Assembly: GCA_033398695.1 (NCBI GenBank)
Contig: CM065806.1
Coordinates: 44,107,001-44,171,000, forward strand
DNA: 64,000 nucleotides
Source of the DNA: Orobanche coerulescens
Lineage: Eukaryota; Streptophyta; Magnoliopsida; Lamiales; Orobanchaceae
Direction of reading: 5' to 3'
The notes under the pieces were generated by a model. It searched no databases. It was not told the DNA's origin and saw only the letters and a program-made list of their open reading frames with translations. Both the position numbers and the translations under genes were made by a program. Every line of letters begins with the position of its first letter. Positions within the stretch are counted from its first letter, which is position 1. This document shows positions 11,535 to 22,555 of the stretch, one piece after another.

Positions 11535-13086
11535 AATTCTTGCTAGTCCCGAGCAAGACTCTTTATTAATCACACTCCAAAAATAAAAATAAAAATAAGA
11601 CAAAAAATAATAATACATACATAAAATAAAAAGAGAAAATGAGATTAAAATGCCATTAATACACAACAACCAGCTTTATACAGTAGATATAAATGAATCA
11701 AGATTCAAAATAAATCTACAAATGATTTTGAAGTTAAAACACGGTTTTATTTTTTTGTAATTCCAAAATGCAAGGTTTCCCCCCCAAAAGGTTGATTATT
11801 TCTTTCCCACTCGTGATACACAATGGTTGCACTCGATCACTCATTTATTTTTCGACTCAATATGAAGAAGAATTTCATTGGCGTCATCAAATATTGTGAT
11901 TGTTCACGAAATTGAGTGTATTGAAATTCAGCCGCTAATTAATTCAAATATGCTCATAAACTACATCCTTTTAGTGATAGCTTTCACACCGTTGTTTGCT
12001 AACGTGTAGCTCTTTTCACCAACACAATTTCTATCTTTTTTTTAAAAGGTGATAGCTTTCACACCGTTATTTGCTAATGTGTAGCTCTTTTCACCAATTT
12101 TTCTGTGAGACGGCAGCTATGCACCAACAATGGTTAGTCCTTTATTTTTCGCAAAATTTTAAGACCCCCAAAATTAGGCAGTTGTTGCTGCTCAACACTT
12201 CTCCTTTACGTCATTTTTTTTAGGTGATAGCTTTCACACCGTTATTTGCTAACGTGTAGCTCTTTTCACCAATGACTCCTTTTTTTAGGGAATAGAATTT
12301 TTGCATAAAATCATTTATTAGTTAAGCATGAAAAATCAAAAACTCCACAAATTAAGTAAATTTCAGTCCTATTTTTCATCAACCGACTGATTCTTCTTTT
12401 GTCAAGGTAACGAATGACTCGATTTTATATGATAACTACAAGGCTTGGAAAGAGAGATTAAGGCTCAAAAATTTTGGAATATACAATTTTTTTACCGGTT
12501 AAAATGATTTCAGAAGCTTGTATATAGCTAACTTATTGGTGTTTTGGCCAGATCTAGAAATCTCACAAATCAAAATAATATATATTTATATATATATATA
12601 TATATAAATATATATAAATATATATATAAATTTAAGGCAAATAACCAAAATAATCAAAAACACACCAAAATAATTAAAACATACCACCCCCAAACTTGAA
12701 AATAAAACTGTCCTCAGTTTTTTTAAAAAAAAAAAATGAAAAGCAATGCAGAAAAGCAGAATACTCCCTGTTAAGAAAGTTGATGCTTGAGCTAATGCCA
12801 TTTAGAATCTGCAAGAGAATAAATATACGAGGCACACAACAAAAGAAAATAAAATATACTCGGAAGTATAACACAATTTTTAAGATGCGCATCAAGAAAG
12901 TCTGAAGAGTTGCCTTACGCTGCCATCAATGCTTTTATAAAAAACACAATAAAAATTACAGCAAAAAAAATAACAATACATAAATCGCGAATAGATGCGC
13001 GTCAAGAGATCAAGAAGAAACTCCTTAATTAGCACGATTATTACACACGGCAGAAAGTAAAAATACAAGAGGTCCGACATGGGTTA
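11535..13086 (-). other. ATH-LOG non-coding 3' half
   Basis: AT-rich DNA with no credible gene. It holds three copies of a hairpin-forming repeat (11973-12272), an AT dinucleotide-rich run (about 12580-12632) and an internal polypurine tract (12684-12697). Confidence 0.6.
11973..12272 (-). repeat. three 50-bp hairpin repeats (ATH-LOG)
   Basis: Copies at 11973-12022, 12048-12097 and 12223-12272, nearly identical. Each has inverted arms: GGTGA, AGCT and ACAC on one side; GTGT, AGCT and TCACC on the other, around a loop of about 15 bases. Each could therefore fold into a broken stem in the RNA. Spacers between copies are unrelated. Confidence 0.75.
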
Positions 13087-13743
13087 TCAAAGGGAGCGAA
13101 ATGAATCCACTTTTCGTTTTCTCACGGTAAAATCTTCCATCCAGACAATTTTAGCTAGACCTGGATCTGGTTGAGGAACAAATTCATTGAGTTTTTTGAT
13201 TAGTTCTTCTGGTGTTGTTGCAACATCTATGATTCGTTTAGCACGCTCGAAAATAAAACCCTTTTCAGCAGAGTAGCCGATGAAAGATAGTAAACCATCA
13301 AAGAAACCATTGACATTAAGCAGACCTATTGGTTTTTGATGAACATTTAGCTGGGCTCTGATAACCACATGAAAAAGTTCCTCAAGAGTGCCAAAACCAC
13401 CGGGAAGAGTGATAAAGGCGCCAGAATTATTTATCATGTGAGTTATGCGATCTTGCATATTTACAGATCTAAACTCATCTCCAATAGTTGCCCCGGTGAT
13501 TTTACTTTCAGCCAGAGGTTTTGGAATTATTCCCTACACTCTTACTCCTTCCATATAGGCAGAAGCAGCAGCTCGTCCCATTAATCCTAGACTTCCACCT
13601 CCGTAAACTACATGAATGCATTTTTATCCTAAGGTACGGCCCAAGTTGTGGGCTGCTTCAGTAAAGCATGCCTCTTTTCGATAACTAGCTCCACCAAAAA
13701 TGCAGACTGTGCTAAATTTTTTTGCTGAAGATGATGACTCCAT
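13087..13743 (-). pseudogene. intronless LOG-like gene (cytokinin riboside monophosphate phosphoribohydrolase), retro-captured
   Basis: A 219-codon frame starting ATGGAGTCATC at 13743 and ending at 13087 is collinear with the plant LOG family (about 210-220 residues). LOG enzymes release active cytokinin base from its nucleoside monophosphate in the cytosol. Visible motifs: STVCIFGGAS near residues 11-20; YGGGSLGLMGRAA near 45-57; the conserved Arg in MQDRITHM (96-103); the nucleotide-binding and catalytic PGGFGTLEE (114-122); and HQKPIGLLNVNGFFDGLLSF. Two in-frame stops, at codon 40 (13624-13626) and codon 70 (13534-13536), make it a pseudogene. There are no frameshifts. Host LOG genes have several introns and none is present here, so the copy came from a spliced mRNA. 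It lies in sense orientation between the element's primer site and polypurine tract. A product starting at Met96 would keep the PGG motif but lose the N-terminal half of the fold. The exact LOG subgroup is not resolved. Confidence 0.88.
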
Positions 13744-13936
13744 TTTTGAAAAGAAATTTTATTAGAGAGAAAAAGAGAAAAGTTCAAGTTTGAGTGATGA
13801 ATAAAAGAAACAAGCACAAAGTTTATTTATAAAAGAAAAAGAAGGTAAAAATTGTTAAACAAGTTTGTGATTGCGTTGATTGCGCTTCAACTACTCAATT
13901 AGAATAATTAATGCATTTATCGCGTATCACATTTTT

Positions 13937-14599
13937 TTATTCAGAAAATCTCACCATACGAAAAAAATAAAAGATACTAACCCGTATGTACAGTAGTTGT
14001 GATTGTGGCTCACATCTTCCTCTGATTTTACGTTCAGAAACGGCCTAAACGCCTTCTATGAGTCGGGGAGAAGCTTCCCATCCAATTTTCTTACAAATTG
14101 GCAAACATGGTCTTTTAACGTGATTCTCAAGACGTTGTTCATATTCTGGTTTGAATTTATTCCACAAACATCGAATTCCGTAATGTACGAGTCCACTAGG
14201 ATGCGTGTCAAGAGAAATTTCGATATTATCTAAATTCTCTTTATTCAGACCATCCTTAATGAACTAAATTTTATCTTCTCTGTTTGTAGATGGAATTCCT
14301 AAAGATCGACATTTCAAATTACAGTTCCATCTAGCACATTTATAGCAAACGGCTATCATCTTTGCTCGTTGTTTCTTGGCACATGAACTTTTTCCAAGCC
14401 CTGGTAAAAATCTTGTTGGTGTTTCTGTGAATTCACCTTCTATTCTTACTTTGGCTTCAATTATAAATCTTATGTCAAAAGGTATGCTTTTATTCATAAG
14501 CAACCTCATCCTTTCAATTCTTGCTTTGTAGATTTTTAAAATTACTTTTTTGCTCAGAAAGGGAAATCTTTTTTCGATTTTATTCAAAGTTTCTTCCAT
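13937..14599 (-). pseudogene. Cys-rich reading frame of unknown origin in ATH-LOG
   Basis: A 220-codon frame begins with ATG at 14599, the first substantial frame after the primer site, and ends at 13937. It is broken only by TAG codons at 14264-14266 and 14045-14047, with no frameshift. The first 111 residues are rich in Lys and Arg. They include a basic run (about residues 69-80, GKSSCAKKQRAK) followed by a cysteine cluster C85-x2-C88-x4-C93-x3-C97, which suggests a small zinc-binding nucleic-acid-binding domain. The basic run followed by C-x2-C resembles the small Cys-rich proteins of some flexuous plant RNA viruses; this is a weak, motif-level likeness only. It could equally be another captured host gene or a diverged element-specific ORF. 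I do not recognise the C-terminal half. Same strand and order as the LOG-like copy, about 190 bases upstream of it. Confidence 0.5.
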
Positions 14600-14815
14600 G
14601 ATAAATAAAATAAAAAAAATGAAATTGATTGAAGAAAATATCTACAAATATCAGTTGTTGTGGGAAACTGAAAATTCCGACTTTAATAGTCACGGAGTAC
14701 CGTTATCCGCCACTTGACCGGACAAACACAATTGAGTACTAAGTTACAACGTCGAGAAATTTGTACTTATAAAAATAGTTTACAATGTAAGATTTCAAAT
14801 ATAACACTTATACTT

Positions 14816-14832
14816 CCCCGGCAACGGCGCCA
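14816..14832 (-). other. primer-binding site, tRNA-Asp (ATH-LOG)
   Basis: The + strand reads CCCCGGCAACGGCGCCA, identical to the 3' end of plant tRNA-Asp including its CCA. The - strand is therefore a perfect 17-base primer site, six bases from the LTR start at 14839. Confidence 0.92.
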
Positions 14833-14838
14833 AAAACA

Positions 14839-15262
14839 TGACACGTTCTTAGTGTAACTATCACAAGTGCACGATATCGTATCAAGTAGTAAGTGGACTT
14901 TTTGAGTCCGGTTTATCGATCCCACGAGTAAGTTTGGTTATAATTTGAATTATACACTATTAGTCTATTTTTATAGATACTAAGATGAGTGAAACACACA
15001 ATTAAAGAGTTTGGTTTAATAATTTCAAAGAAAATGCAATAATAGTTCTAATATTCAAGGAAAGAAAAAGATTGCACTAATAATAGATTGATTAAAGATA
15101 AAATGAAATAGTTGGGATTACAAACTTAGTTCATCATTAGTTATAGAAGATGTATAAGAGATCATAAGATGAATTAACTTATTATGTTGTGTAGATTCGA
15201 TTTTCCTTAAAAAGACGGTTTCTCTTTCGAACTATAAAACGCCCCTTATATATTGAATCAAT
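14839..15262 (-). repeat. ATH-LOG 5' LTR, inner part
   Basis: Starts TGACACGTTC and matches 9923-10353. It is interrupted at 15262 by GYP-2 and resumes at 32500. TCAAT is duplicated at the break (15258-15262 and 32495-32499). Confidence 0.92.
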
Positions 15263-15741
15263 TGTAATACCCGTAAATTTCGATTTCCGGTAATTTTCTT
15301 TTTTCGGCGGAAGTTCGTTTTGTCGACTCTCTTGTGACCGTTTCGTCATTCTGAGAATATTTAATTCTTCACTTTTCGACGTCCGAGTTCGTTTCGGTGT
15401 CGTTTTGTTGAGTTCCGTGCTTTTTAGCAACTTTTCCGCACTTGAGTTCGATTCTTGCGAATCTCATCCGAAACTGTTGCTTCGAGTTTCTAGTAAGTTC
15501 ATTTAATGTTATTATTCATGTTGCGAGCTTTGGTTCGGTGTTTCGATCATGTATCGTGTATTTCGGACATTTGAGCCATTTTTGTAATTTCCCAAAGTTT
15601 GGGGTAATTACTTCCGTTGTCGAATTCCGACACTTCGGGTGGTCGGAATCGTGTGTTCTCTTAGAGCTTGGATTCGTCTTTGCGAGTACTTCATAACCGT
15701 ATCTTCGATTTTTACTCAGGTTCGGGTTTCGAGGTCGTCCG
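15263..15741 (+). repeat. GYP-2 5' LTR, outer part
   Basis: Starts TGTAATACCCGTAAATTTCG, the same as the 3' LTR at 29783. Broken by GYP-3 at 15741, where GTCCG is duplicated (15737-15741 and 24727-24731). Confidence 0.92.
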
Positions 15742-17762
15742 TGTAACACCACCAAGACATTCAGGGCGTATTACAGCGCCGTGGACCCCACACTGTGGAA
15801 TCAACCAGGCTAACGTACCAAACAAGACATTCGACAACGACAAACCATCATAAATAAAATGACAAGCTAAATAAAAGACTATAACCGACTAATAAAATTC
15901 TGACATCAAATCCATTTCCCCAAAACGGGAACACAACATTAACAAATTCAAACCAGAAGTACTCGAGTACTTAAACCAATTTTATAACACAAAGGTCCCA
16001 AAACAAGACATCAAAAGTAATAGACCGAACTGAACACCAACAAATGACCACTGATCAGTATCACGCTTGCCCATCATCCTCATACGGCTCAAGTGCTCGT
16101 TTGTCCCCACGATCGATACCTGAAATAAAAAAAGTATTTCCCCCATTTAAGGGGTTAGCGACAACTGCTAGTGCAAGTACAATCCATTTGAACTACATTC
16201 TAATCAGTTGAATATATGCGCCAAAAGGTCATTTTAGAAAACATTTTATATTCCGGAATATTTATGATGTATAATCACAAAACACATTATCTCCAACAAA
16301 TCACAATTCAAAGTTAACCGTTGGTACGAGACTCACGGCCACCGTACCCCGCAGAGCCCCGTCGGACATCCCTGGGTGGCTAACCACTGTTCGCGATACG
16401 CACACTCACGGCAATACGTATCCCTAGAGGCCCCGTCGGACCGTCCCTAGGTGAACATACACATAACCATCCACAACAACCACGATACAGCCATAATTCA
16501 AATACTAGAACATGTAAACAAATGTAAAGTACTTGCCTTTGAGACATTCTTGAAGAAACGGAGTTGAAGCACGACTACGAAAGGTCCGGGTGGAAAACGA
16601 CGGTTCCTAAATGAAGGACCAATACAGTTTTGTCCCCACGGACAACAATACTCTAATGGAATACACCCATAACCCCGATTACATGATACGGCAATGAATG
16701 ATCAATCGATACGGGCGAGGGTTTACACAAAATCTCCCCGTATCGATAATTCGCGGATTAAAAACAAGAAAGTTGGATTAAGAATCACTCACTAATCACA
16801 ATCGGTAAAGAATATCGTAATATAGATGAACAATTCGGAACTAAACCCTAGAATCCCGAAAATCCCCCAAATCCGTCAAAATTAGGGTTCTTGAGGGTGA
16901 TTATGCTGATTATGATATGATGGCTCGATTCTACCGTGATGGAATTTGAAGAGAACTCCGAATAGAACCGGTGGAAATCGCCTCTGAGGTCGCACGTCGA
17001 AGAAACGAAGAGAAAAGAATAAAAAATGCTGTTCTGAAACTGTCCGCTGGCTTATATAATCAGTGGAGTTAGCGCACGCTAATCGTCATATGTAGCGCGC
17101 GCTAACGGGCCGTGGCAGTCCGGTGGCTCTCGCCACCATTCGCTAGCGTACGCTAACAATAGGGAGTTAGCGTACGCTAACTGCACTTCGGTGGCGCACG
17201 CCAGGAAACAGGGGTAGCGTGCGCTACCTACACGGCAAAGATTCGGCCGATGTCACATCGCCAGTAAAGGCTGTCGAGGGTATAAAACACGAAACACACG
17301 ACGAAACCAGAATCCAGGAACATAGACGCGAAGCCTACAAGACGACGGAGCTGAGCACTGAAAGAAAATGCAATTCCGACCACCGGAGGGTCCGTAATGC
17401 GACAACGAAAAATAAGATTCCCTAAACTATTAGGAATTACAAAAATGGCCCAAGTGCCCGAAAATCACGAAACGACGTTGGATTTACAAACCGAAAGTCT
17501 CCACATGACCAACTCAGCCATACGAACTTGTACAAACCAAGAAACAACGAAAACGAATGAGTTTTACAAGAATCGAACGTTCATACGGCAAAACATGCCA
17601 TAAAACGAAATTACGTGAAAACATCATCAAAACTCATCCAAATGGAAAAACTCCAAGAACAAAATAGATTCAAAATGTCGAAACGGTTACAAGCGAGTCG
17701 ATAAAAATAGATATACACCAAAAATGGAAACTGCTAAAAACGGAAAAATTACGGATATTACA
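15742..17762 (-). repeat. GYP-3 3' LTR (2,021 bp)
   Basis: The + strand reads TGTAACACCACC...GATATTACA. Contains the - strand TATATAA box at 17052-17058 and a palindrome cluster (17068-17228). Two direct repeats of about 73 bp (actcacggc at about 16331 and 16404) have the sense core GTCCGACGGGGC, like the GYP-1 module. Confidence 0.93.
17068..17228 (-). promoter_or_regulatory. U3 palindrome cluster, TTAGCGTACGCTAA type (GYP-3 3' LTR)
   Basis: About six copies, including the perfect 16-bp GTTAGCGTACGCTAAC (17166-17181), GTTAGCGCACGCTAA and GTAGCGCGCGCTAAC. The cluster begins about 10 bases upstream (element sense) of the TATATAA box at 17052-17058. The partner block in the 5' LTR is 24026-24190 and is far more diverged than its flanks. 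Confidence 0.75.
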
Positions 17763-17774
17763 TTCTCCCCCTCT
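17763..17774 (-). other. polypurine tract (GYP-3)
   Basis: TAGAGGGGGAGAA-type run on the - strand abutting the 3' LTR. The AGTTTCGGGACGAAACT hairpin lies just upstream in sense, near 17782-17799. Confidence 0.85.
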
Positions 17775-17841
17775 AAAATAAAGTTTCGTCCCGAAACTTA
17801 AGAATCAAAAAGCTCGGGGTATCTCGAACGCATATCCTCCT

Positions 17842-19890
17842 CTACCACGTCACTTCTTCTACTCTGTGCGTCGACCATTGCACCTTAACCAAAGGAATGG
17901 TTTTGTGCCTTAATTGCTTGTCACGACGCTTCAAAATTCTGACGGGCCTCTCTTCAAACGTAATATCCTTCTCGATCTCCACGTCCCCAAAGTCAATAAT
18001 GTGGGACGGGTCCGGAACGTACTTCCTCAACTGGGAAACGTGAAATACGCTATGAACATGACTCAGCGACGGAGGTAACGCCAAACGGTACGCTAACTCA
18101 CCGACTCTCTCCAATACCTCGAAAGGTCCAATATATCTCGGGCTGAGTTTCCCCTTCTTCCCAAAACGGAAAACTCCTTTCGTCGGAGACACTCTCAACA
18201 GAACATGATCTCCCACTTCAAACTCCAAAGGTCTACGCCTAACATCCGCATAAGACTTTTGTCGACTCTGAGCAGCCAAGATCCTCTTTCTAATCAATTC
18301 AACTTTCTCCCTCGTCTCCAACACAAGGTCCGGCTCGGTGCCAACCAAATCGGACGGCTCATCCCAACATATCGGTGATCGGCAACGTCGGCCATAAAGT
18401 GCCTCATACGGTGCCATCTTAATCGACGCATGCCAGCTATTATTATAAGCAAACTCAATTAAAGCCAGATGATCCTCCCAGTCACTACTCCAATCTAACG
18501 CACACGCGCGCAACAAATCCTCGAACGTCTGAATGGTACGTTCGGACTGTCCATCGGTCTGGGGATGGAACGAAGTGCTCAAATGTAACTGTGTCCCCAA
18601 TGCCTTATGTACCGCCTGCCAAAAATGCGATACAAATCGGCCATCTCTGTCTGAAATAATGGTCCTCGCGTACCATGAAGCCTCACTATCTGTGCGAAAA
18701 AAATGAGCCAACTTTTCTGGACCCCAAGTATCCTTGATGCCCAGAAAATGTGCCGACTTAGTCAGTCGGTCTACAATCACCCACACCATATTCATACCAG
18801 TCTTAGTCCTCGGCAAACTCGTGACAAAATCCATAGAGATGTCCTCCCATTTCCATTCCGGAACGGGAAGTGGTTTCAATAATCCGGCTGGCCGCTGATG
18901 CTCAATCTTGACTTGCTGACAAGTCAAACACTTAGCCACAAACTGAATTACCTCCTTCTTCATATCGTTCCACCAGAAATTTTTCCTCAGATCTTTATAC
19001 ATTTTACTCGAGCCCGGATGGACTGAGTAAGGTGACGCATGAGCCTCTCGCATGATACTCTGTCTCAATTCCGAGTCGTTCGGAACGCACAACCGACCTC
19101 GGAATCTCAACACTCCGTCCTCATGAATAACGAATCCCGGGGCTTTCCCCTTCCCTACACTCTCTCGAAGCTGAATAAACATCAGGTCCTCCAACTGTCC
19201 CGATTTAATGTCCTCGACCTGAGATGAAGAAATCTCAAGAGTACGCAACTGCCCGGAACTCTCTGGCAGTACAATCTCAATGCTCAACCTCATAAACTCT
19301 CGCTGAAGTCCCGACTGGGCCGTAAGCAACTCAAGCGCTCGAAGCGATACCGATTTCCGGCTCAAGGCATCTGCTACCACATTAGCCTTGCCCGGATGAT
19401 AAAGGATCTCGAGATCGTAATCCTTAATTAATTCCAACCATCTCCTCTGTCTCATATTGAGCTCTTTCTGGGTGAAAATGTACTTTAGGCTCTTGTGATC
19501 GGTGAAAATCTGACACGACGAGCCATACAAGTAATGACGCCAGATCTTCAACGCAAATACGACTGCGGCCAACTCAAGATCGTGCGTAGGGTAATTCAAT
19601 TCATGTGGTTCCAACTGACGGGAAGCATAGGCAATCGTCCTCCCGTGCTGCATAAGTACACATCCGAGCCCTTGGCCCGAAGCATCACTATAAACGGAGA
19701 AACCATCATTACCACTCGGTAAAGCCAAAACGGGAGCGGTCGTCAACCGCTTTTTCAACTCCTCAAAACTATTCTGCCTCTCATCGGTCCACACAAACTT
19801 CTCTGACTTCTGTAACAACTGAATCTGCGGTAATACCCGGCTAATCCCAGAAAACTGCGGACCTCTTTCACGTTCTTGGGCGGCGCCCAA
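17842..19890 (-). pseudogene. GYP-3 pol: RNase H, integrase, chromodomain part
   Basis: A 682-codon open frame; pol homology starts at about residue 25, after a deletion. RNase [13 protein letters not shown] (about 68-79) to DALSRK (about 174-179). Integrase: zinc region H284, H291, C321, C324; catalytic D354, D414 and E450, with 35 residues between the last two, a D,D-35-E triad. Residues about 396-409 ([13 protein letters not shown]) are out of frame with the family, a local pair of compensating frameshifts. The tail GDHVLL...[16 protein letters not shown] and the chromodomain-like [33 protein letters not shown] are present. The frame ends at TAG about 15 residues early because of a small deletion. 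The protein would cut and join element DNA to chromatin in the nucleus. Together with the upstream breaks this is a dead pol. Confidence 0.92.
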
Positions 19891-20693
19891 TCCAACACTG
19901 CCTCTACCTTATGTGGGTCCACACGAACACCCTCGGCCGAGATCACATAACCGAGAAACATAACCTCCCGTAACCAAAACTCGCACTTTGAGAACTTCGC
20001 AAAAAGATGCTGAGTTCTCAAAATGTCTAACACAATATGTAAATGACGGGCATGCTCCTCCTCGCTCCTCGAGTAAATCAGAATATCGTCGATAAAGACG
20101 ACTACATATTTATCGAGGTACTCGATAAAGACTTTGTTCATAAGCTGCATGAACACGGCTGGGGCGTTGGTTAGCCCAAAAGGCATAACCACAAACTCGT
20201 AGTGTCCGTATCTCGTCCGAAAGGCCGTCTTCGGAATATCGGTATCCTTCACTCGGAGCTGATGATACCCCGATCTCAAATCAATATTAGAAAAAACAGT
20301 TGCCCCTTGCAACTGATCAAACAAATCATCAATCCTCGGGAGCGGATACTTATTTTTGATGGTCACTTTGTTCAACTCTCGGTAGTCGATACACAAACGA
20401 AGTGACCCATCCTTCTTCTTTACAAACAGGACCGGTGCGCCCCAAGGTGAAGCACTCGGTCGAATATACCCCATGTCTAGAAACTCTCCCAACTGTTTCT
20501 TCAACTCAAGAATCTCGGCAGGCGCCATACGGTATGGCGTGTTAGAAATCGGTGCTGCACCCGGCTCTAAATCGACGGTAAACTCAACTTCTCGATCCGG
20601 CGGCAAACCCGGCAACTCGTCTGGAAAAACGTCAGGATACTCACACACTACCGGAATAGACGAGAGCTCGACTCCCCTTTCTTCCGATCTCAA
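19755..20693 (-). pseudogene. GYP-3 pol: reverse transcriptase part
   Basis: Open for 312 codons and continuous in frame with the protease part upstream, apart from a TGA at 20724-20726. The RT begins about [22 protein letters not shown] and carries D138 in [10 protein letters not shown] and the catalytic FIDD (residues 201-204, [13 protein letters not shown]), intact here but mutated in GYP-1. [11 protein letters not shown] is followed abruptly by shifted sequence: about 37 bases are missing at 19820/19821, joining the thumb/connection region to [16 protein letters not shown] in another frame. The catalytic core is thus preserved, but the polyprotein is interrupted. Confidence 0.92.
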
Positions 20694-20723
20694 AGCGTAA
20701 CACCAATAGCCCGTGCAACCTCC

Positions 20724-21611
20724 TCAAAGGAGTCTCATCGCCCTCAAGGCGCTGATCAGTAATCTCTGGCTTCTCCGCTTACGCCCCATAAAAGAATGCT
20801 CAGTACCATCAGAGGCTAAAATCGAAATAGTTCTCGTTCTATAATTCATGATCGCCCCATGACTGTCCAGCCAATCCTCACCTAGAATCAAATCCTCATC
20901 TTTAATATCCACCGCAATCAGATTAGAAGGCCAAACCCTCCCCGCGATACTCACAGAAAAATCTCTAATCTCACGATCCCCCACGATGCTATCCCCGCTA
21001 GGAAGTTTAACAACAAAAGGCTCACAAGCAGCAAGGCAATCAACATGCAGACGACGCACACAATCCATGGATATAAAAGAATGCGTAGCACCAGAATCGA
21101 ACAATACGGAAACAGGATGATCAAGGATGTGGACGGTACCTGTAGCCACCGTCGCGTCGGGATCTCCGGCTCGCCTCATCTCATACACACGGGGTGGAAC
21201 AGACCCCGCACTAGAAGCTCCCCCTCTAGAAGGCTGACCACGACCTCGACCTCTACCAAAACTCTGCTGCGGCTGAGGAACTGTCGGTGCCTGATTCACA
21301 CTTGGCTCTCCCGCAGCTGGGGCTGATATCTGAGTAATTGGAGCTCGAGTTGCATCTGTACAAAACTTAGCACGAGGACCCATACGACCACAAGCAAGAC
21401 ACTGAATCGGAGGCCTATCACACTCACTCATCATGTGGCCCGGACGACTGCAGTTGAAGCACGTAGGACCACGAACGGAACCAGCAGGAGCAGACCTAGA
21501 ACCGTTTCCTCGACCAACTGATGGCGACTGACTCCCGAAGACTCACGAACCAGACTGAGCCTTCGGATACCCTCCTGACTTGCCTCCCGAAAACTGACCA
21601 GAGGTCTTCTG
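20724..21611 (-). pseudogene. GYP-3 gag C-terminus and protease part
   Basis: In frame with gag upstream but separated from it by TAG (21612-21614) and TGA (21543-21545). It contains a complete zinc knuckle CFNCSRPGHMMSEC (C-x2-C-x4-H-x4-C) and a second knuckle, CLACGRMGPRAKFC, whose His is replaced by Pro. A Gly/Arg-rich linker (GRGRGRGQPSRGG) follows, then the aspartic protease with intact LFDSGATHSF and a flap-like HGAIMNYRTRTI. It ends at TGA 20724-20726, a likely CGA-to-TGA change, after which the same frame continues into RT. The protease would process Gag-Pol in virus-like particles. Confidence 0.9.
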
Positions 21612-22379
21612 CTACTTTCCTTCAGCTGCCGTCTCTGTCGCAGAAAACGACATCTCGTAAGCCATCGCTTTATTCTGATATTCTTTCAAAGTCGTGCACC
21701 CCAGACCAGACATGTAGTGGCGCACCCTCGGTTTCATCCGCATATCAAAGTGGCGGATCTTATCAACCTCATCGCGGACTTGGTTTCTCACATAATGCAA
21801 CTGTTGATTGTAGTCTTTGATAGCTTGAGATATAGGAACATCTTGGGGTTTAGCCTCAAAGAAGGCTCGGATCCTCCCCTCTTTCACTGGCCAAGGACAG
21901 AATTCGTCTTCCATCAGATCCCGAAACTCTGCCCACATAGCTGCTCGGTCACGCGGTTTCACCGCTTGACACCACGTTGCTGCCTCCTTGGCGAGGAAGT
22001 ACTGAGCAATGGGTACTTTCCTCTCCTCGGAACAATTAGCAGCCTCAAACACTTTCTCCATCTCGAATAGCCAATTCTCCCAACCAGAAGGGTCGGAAGC
22101 ACCATCAAACTGCGGAGGACGCATACGAATCACGTCCTGAAGTAGCTTATCATTACCGGATCCAGTAGGCGGAACCGGGTTGGCATTAGCTTGGCCGACT
22201 AGAACGGCCTGAGTCAGTAGCGTCATCTGGTTCGCTACTTGCTGCAAAATGTTGGCCACTCCAACATTCTCATGTGCATTACCGGAGCTAGCAGACTGGT
22301 CCTGCTGACCTCCGGAACTAGGGGGAACACTGTTCGACAAGGAAGGCATCGCCGAATCAGTTCCCGAGTGATCGGACAT
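21612..22379 (-). pseudogene. GYP-3 gag (capsid part)
   Basis: 255 codons from ATG at 22379 to a premature TAG. The capsid (Retrotrans_gag) domain spans roughly residues 83-180: MRPPQFDGASDPSGWENWLFEMEKVF, YFLAKEAATWCQAV, FRDLMEDEFCPWPVKEGRIRAFF. The region before the ATG encodes a Gly/Arg repeat in the same frame (about 22380-22450) without an ATG, so translation may start further up or after splicing of the leader. No frameshift is seen within gag. The stop separates the capsid from the zinc knuckles, so the remaining product could assemble but would bind RNA poorly (inference). Confidence 0.9.
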
Positions 22380-22452
22380 GGCCGCCCCACCGGCTGCGCC
22401 ACGTCCCCTACCGCGTCCGCGACCGCGTCCGCGTCCTCTACCAGCAGGAATT

Positions 22453-22555
22453 CTGAAGAAGCAACGGGTAAGTACAATTCAAACGCAAAACGCAACAAGA
22501 TACTAAGACAGGAATAGAACATAACGATGAAATGAGTCAAGTTAGGAAAACTTAC
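22453..22555 (-). other. intron-like segment in GYP-3 leader
   Basis: On the - strand an ATG (22583) opens a 28-base mini-exon ending at GTAAG (22555). A pyrimidine-rich TTGCTTCTTCAG ends at 22453, before the Gly/Arg-coding stretch. Joining them as read does not keep frame with gag, so this is a candidate only. Confidence 0.35.

Noticed and set aside
14003..14233. A 76-codon + strand frame overlapping the Cys-rich pseudogene
   Set aside because: It is the antisense shadow of the - strand frame, which is longer and in sense with the element.
14816..14832. tRNA-Asp sequence considered as a tRNA gene
   Set aside because: Only the 17 bases at the tRNA 3' end are present, next to an LTR; it is a primer-binding site.
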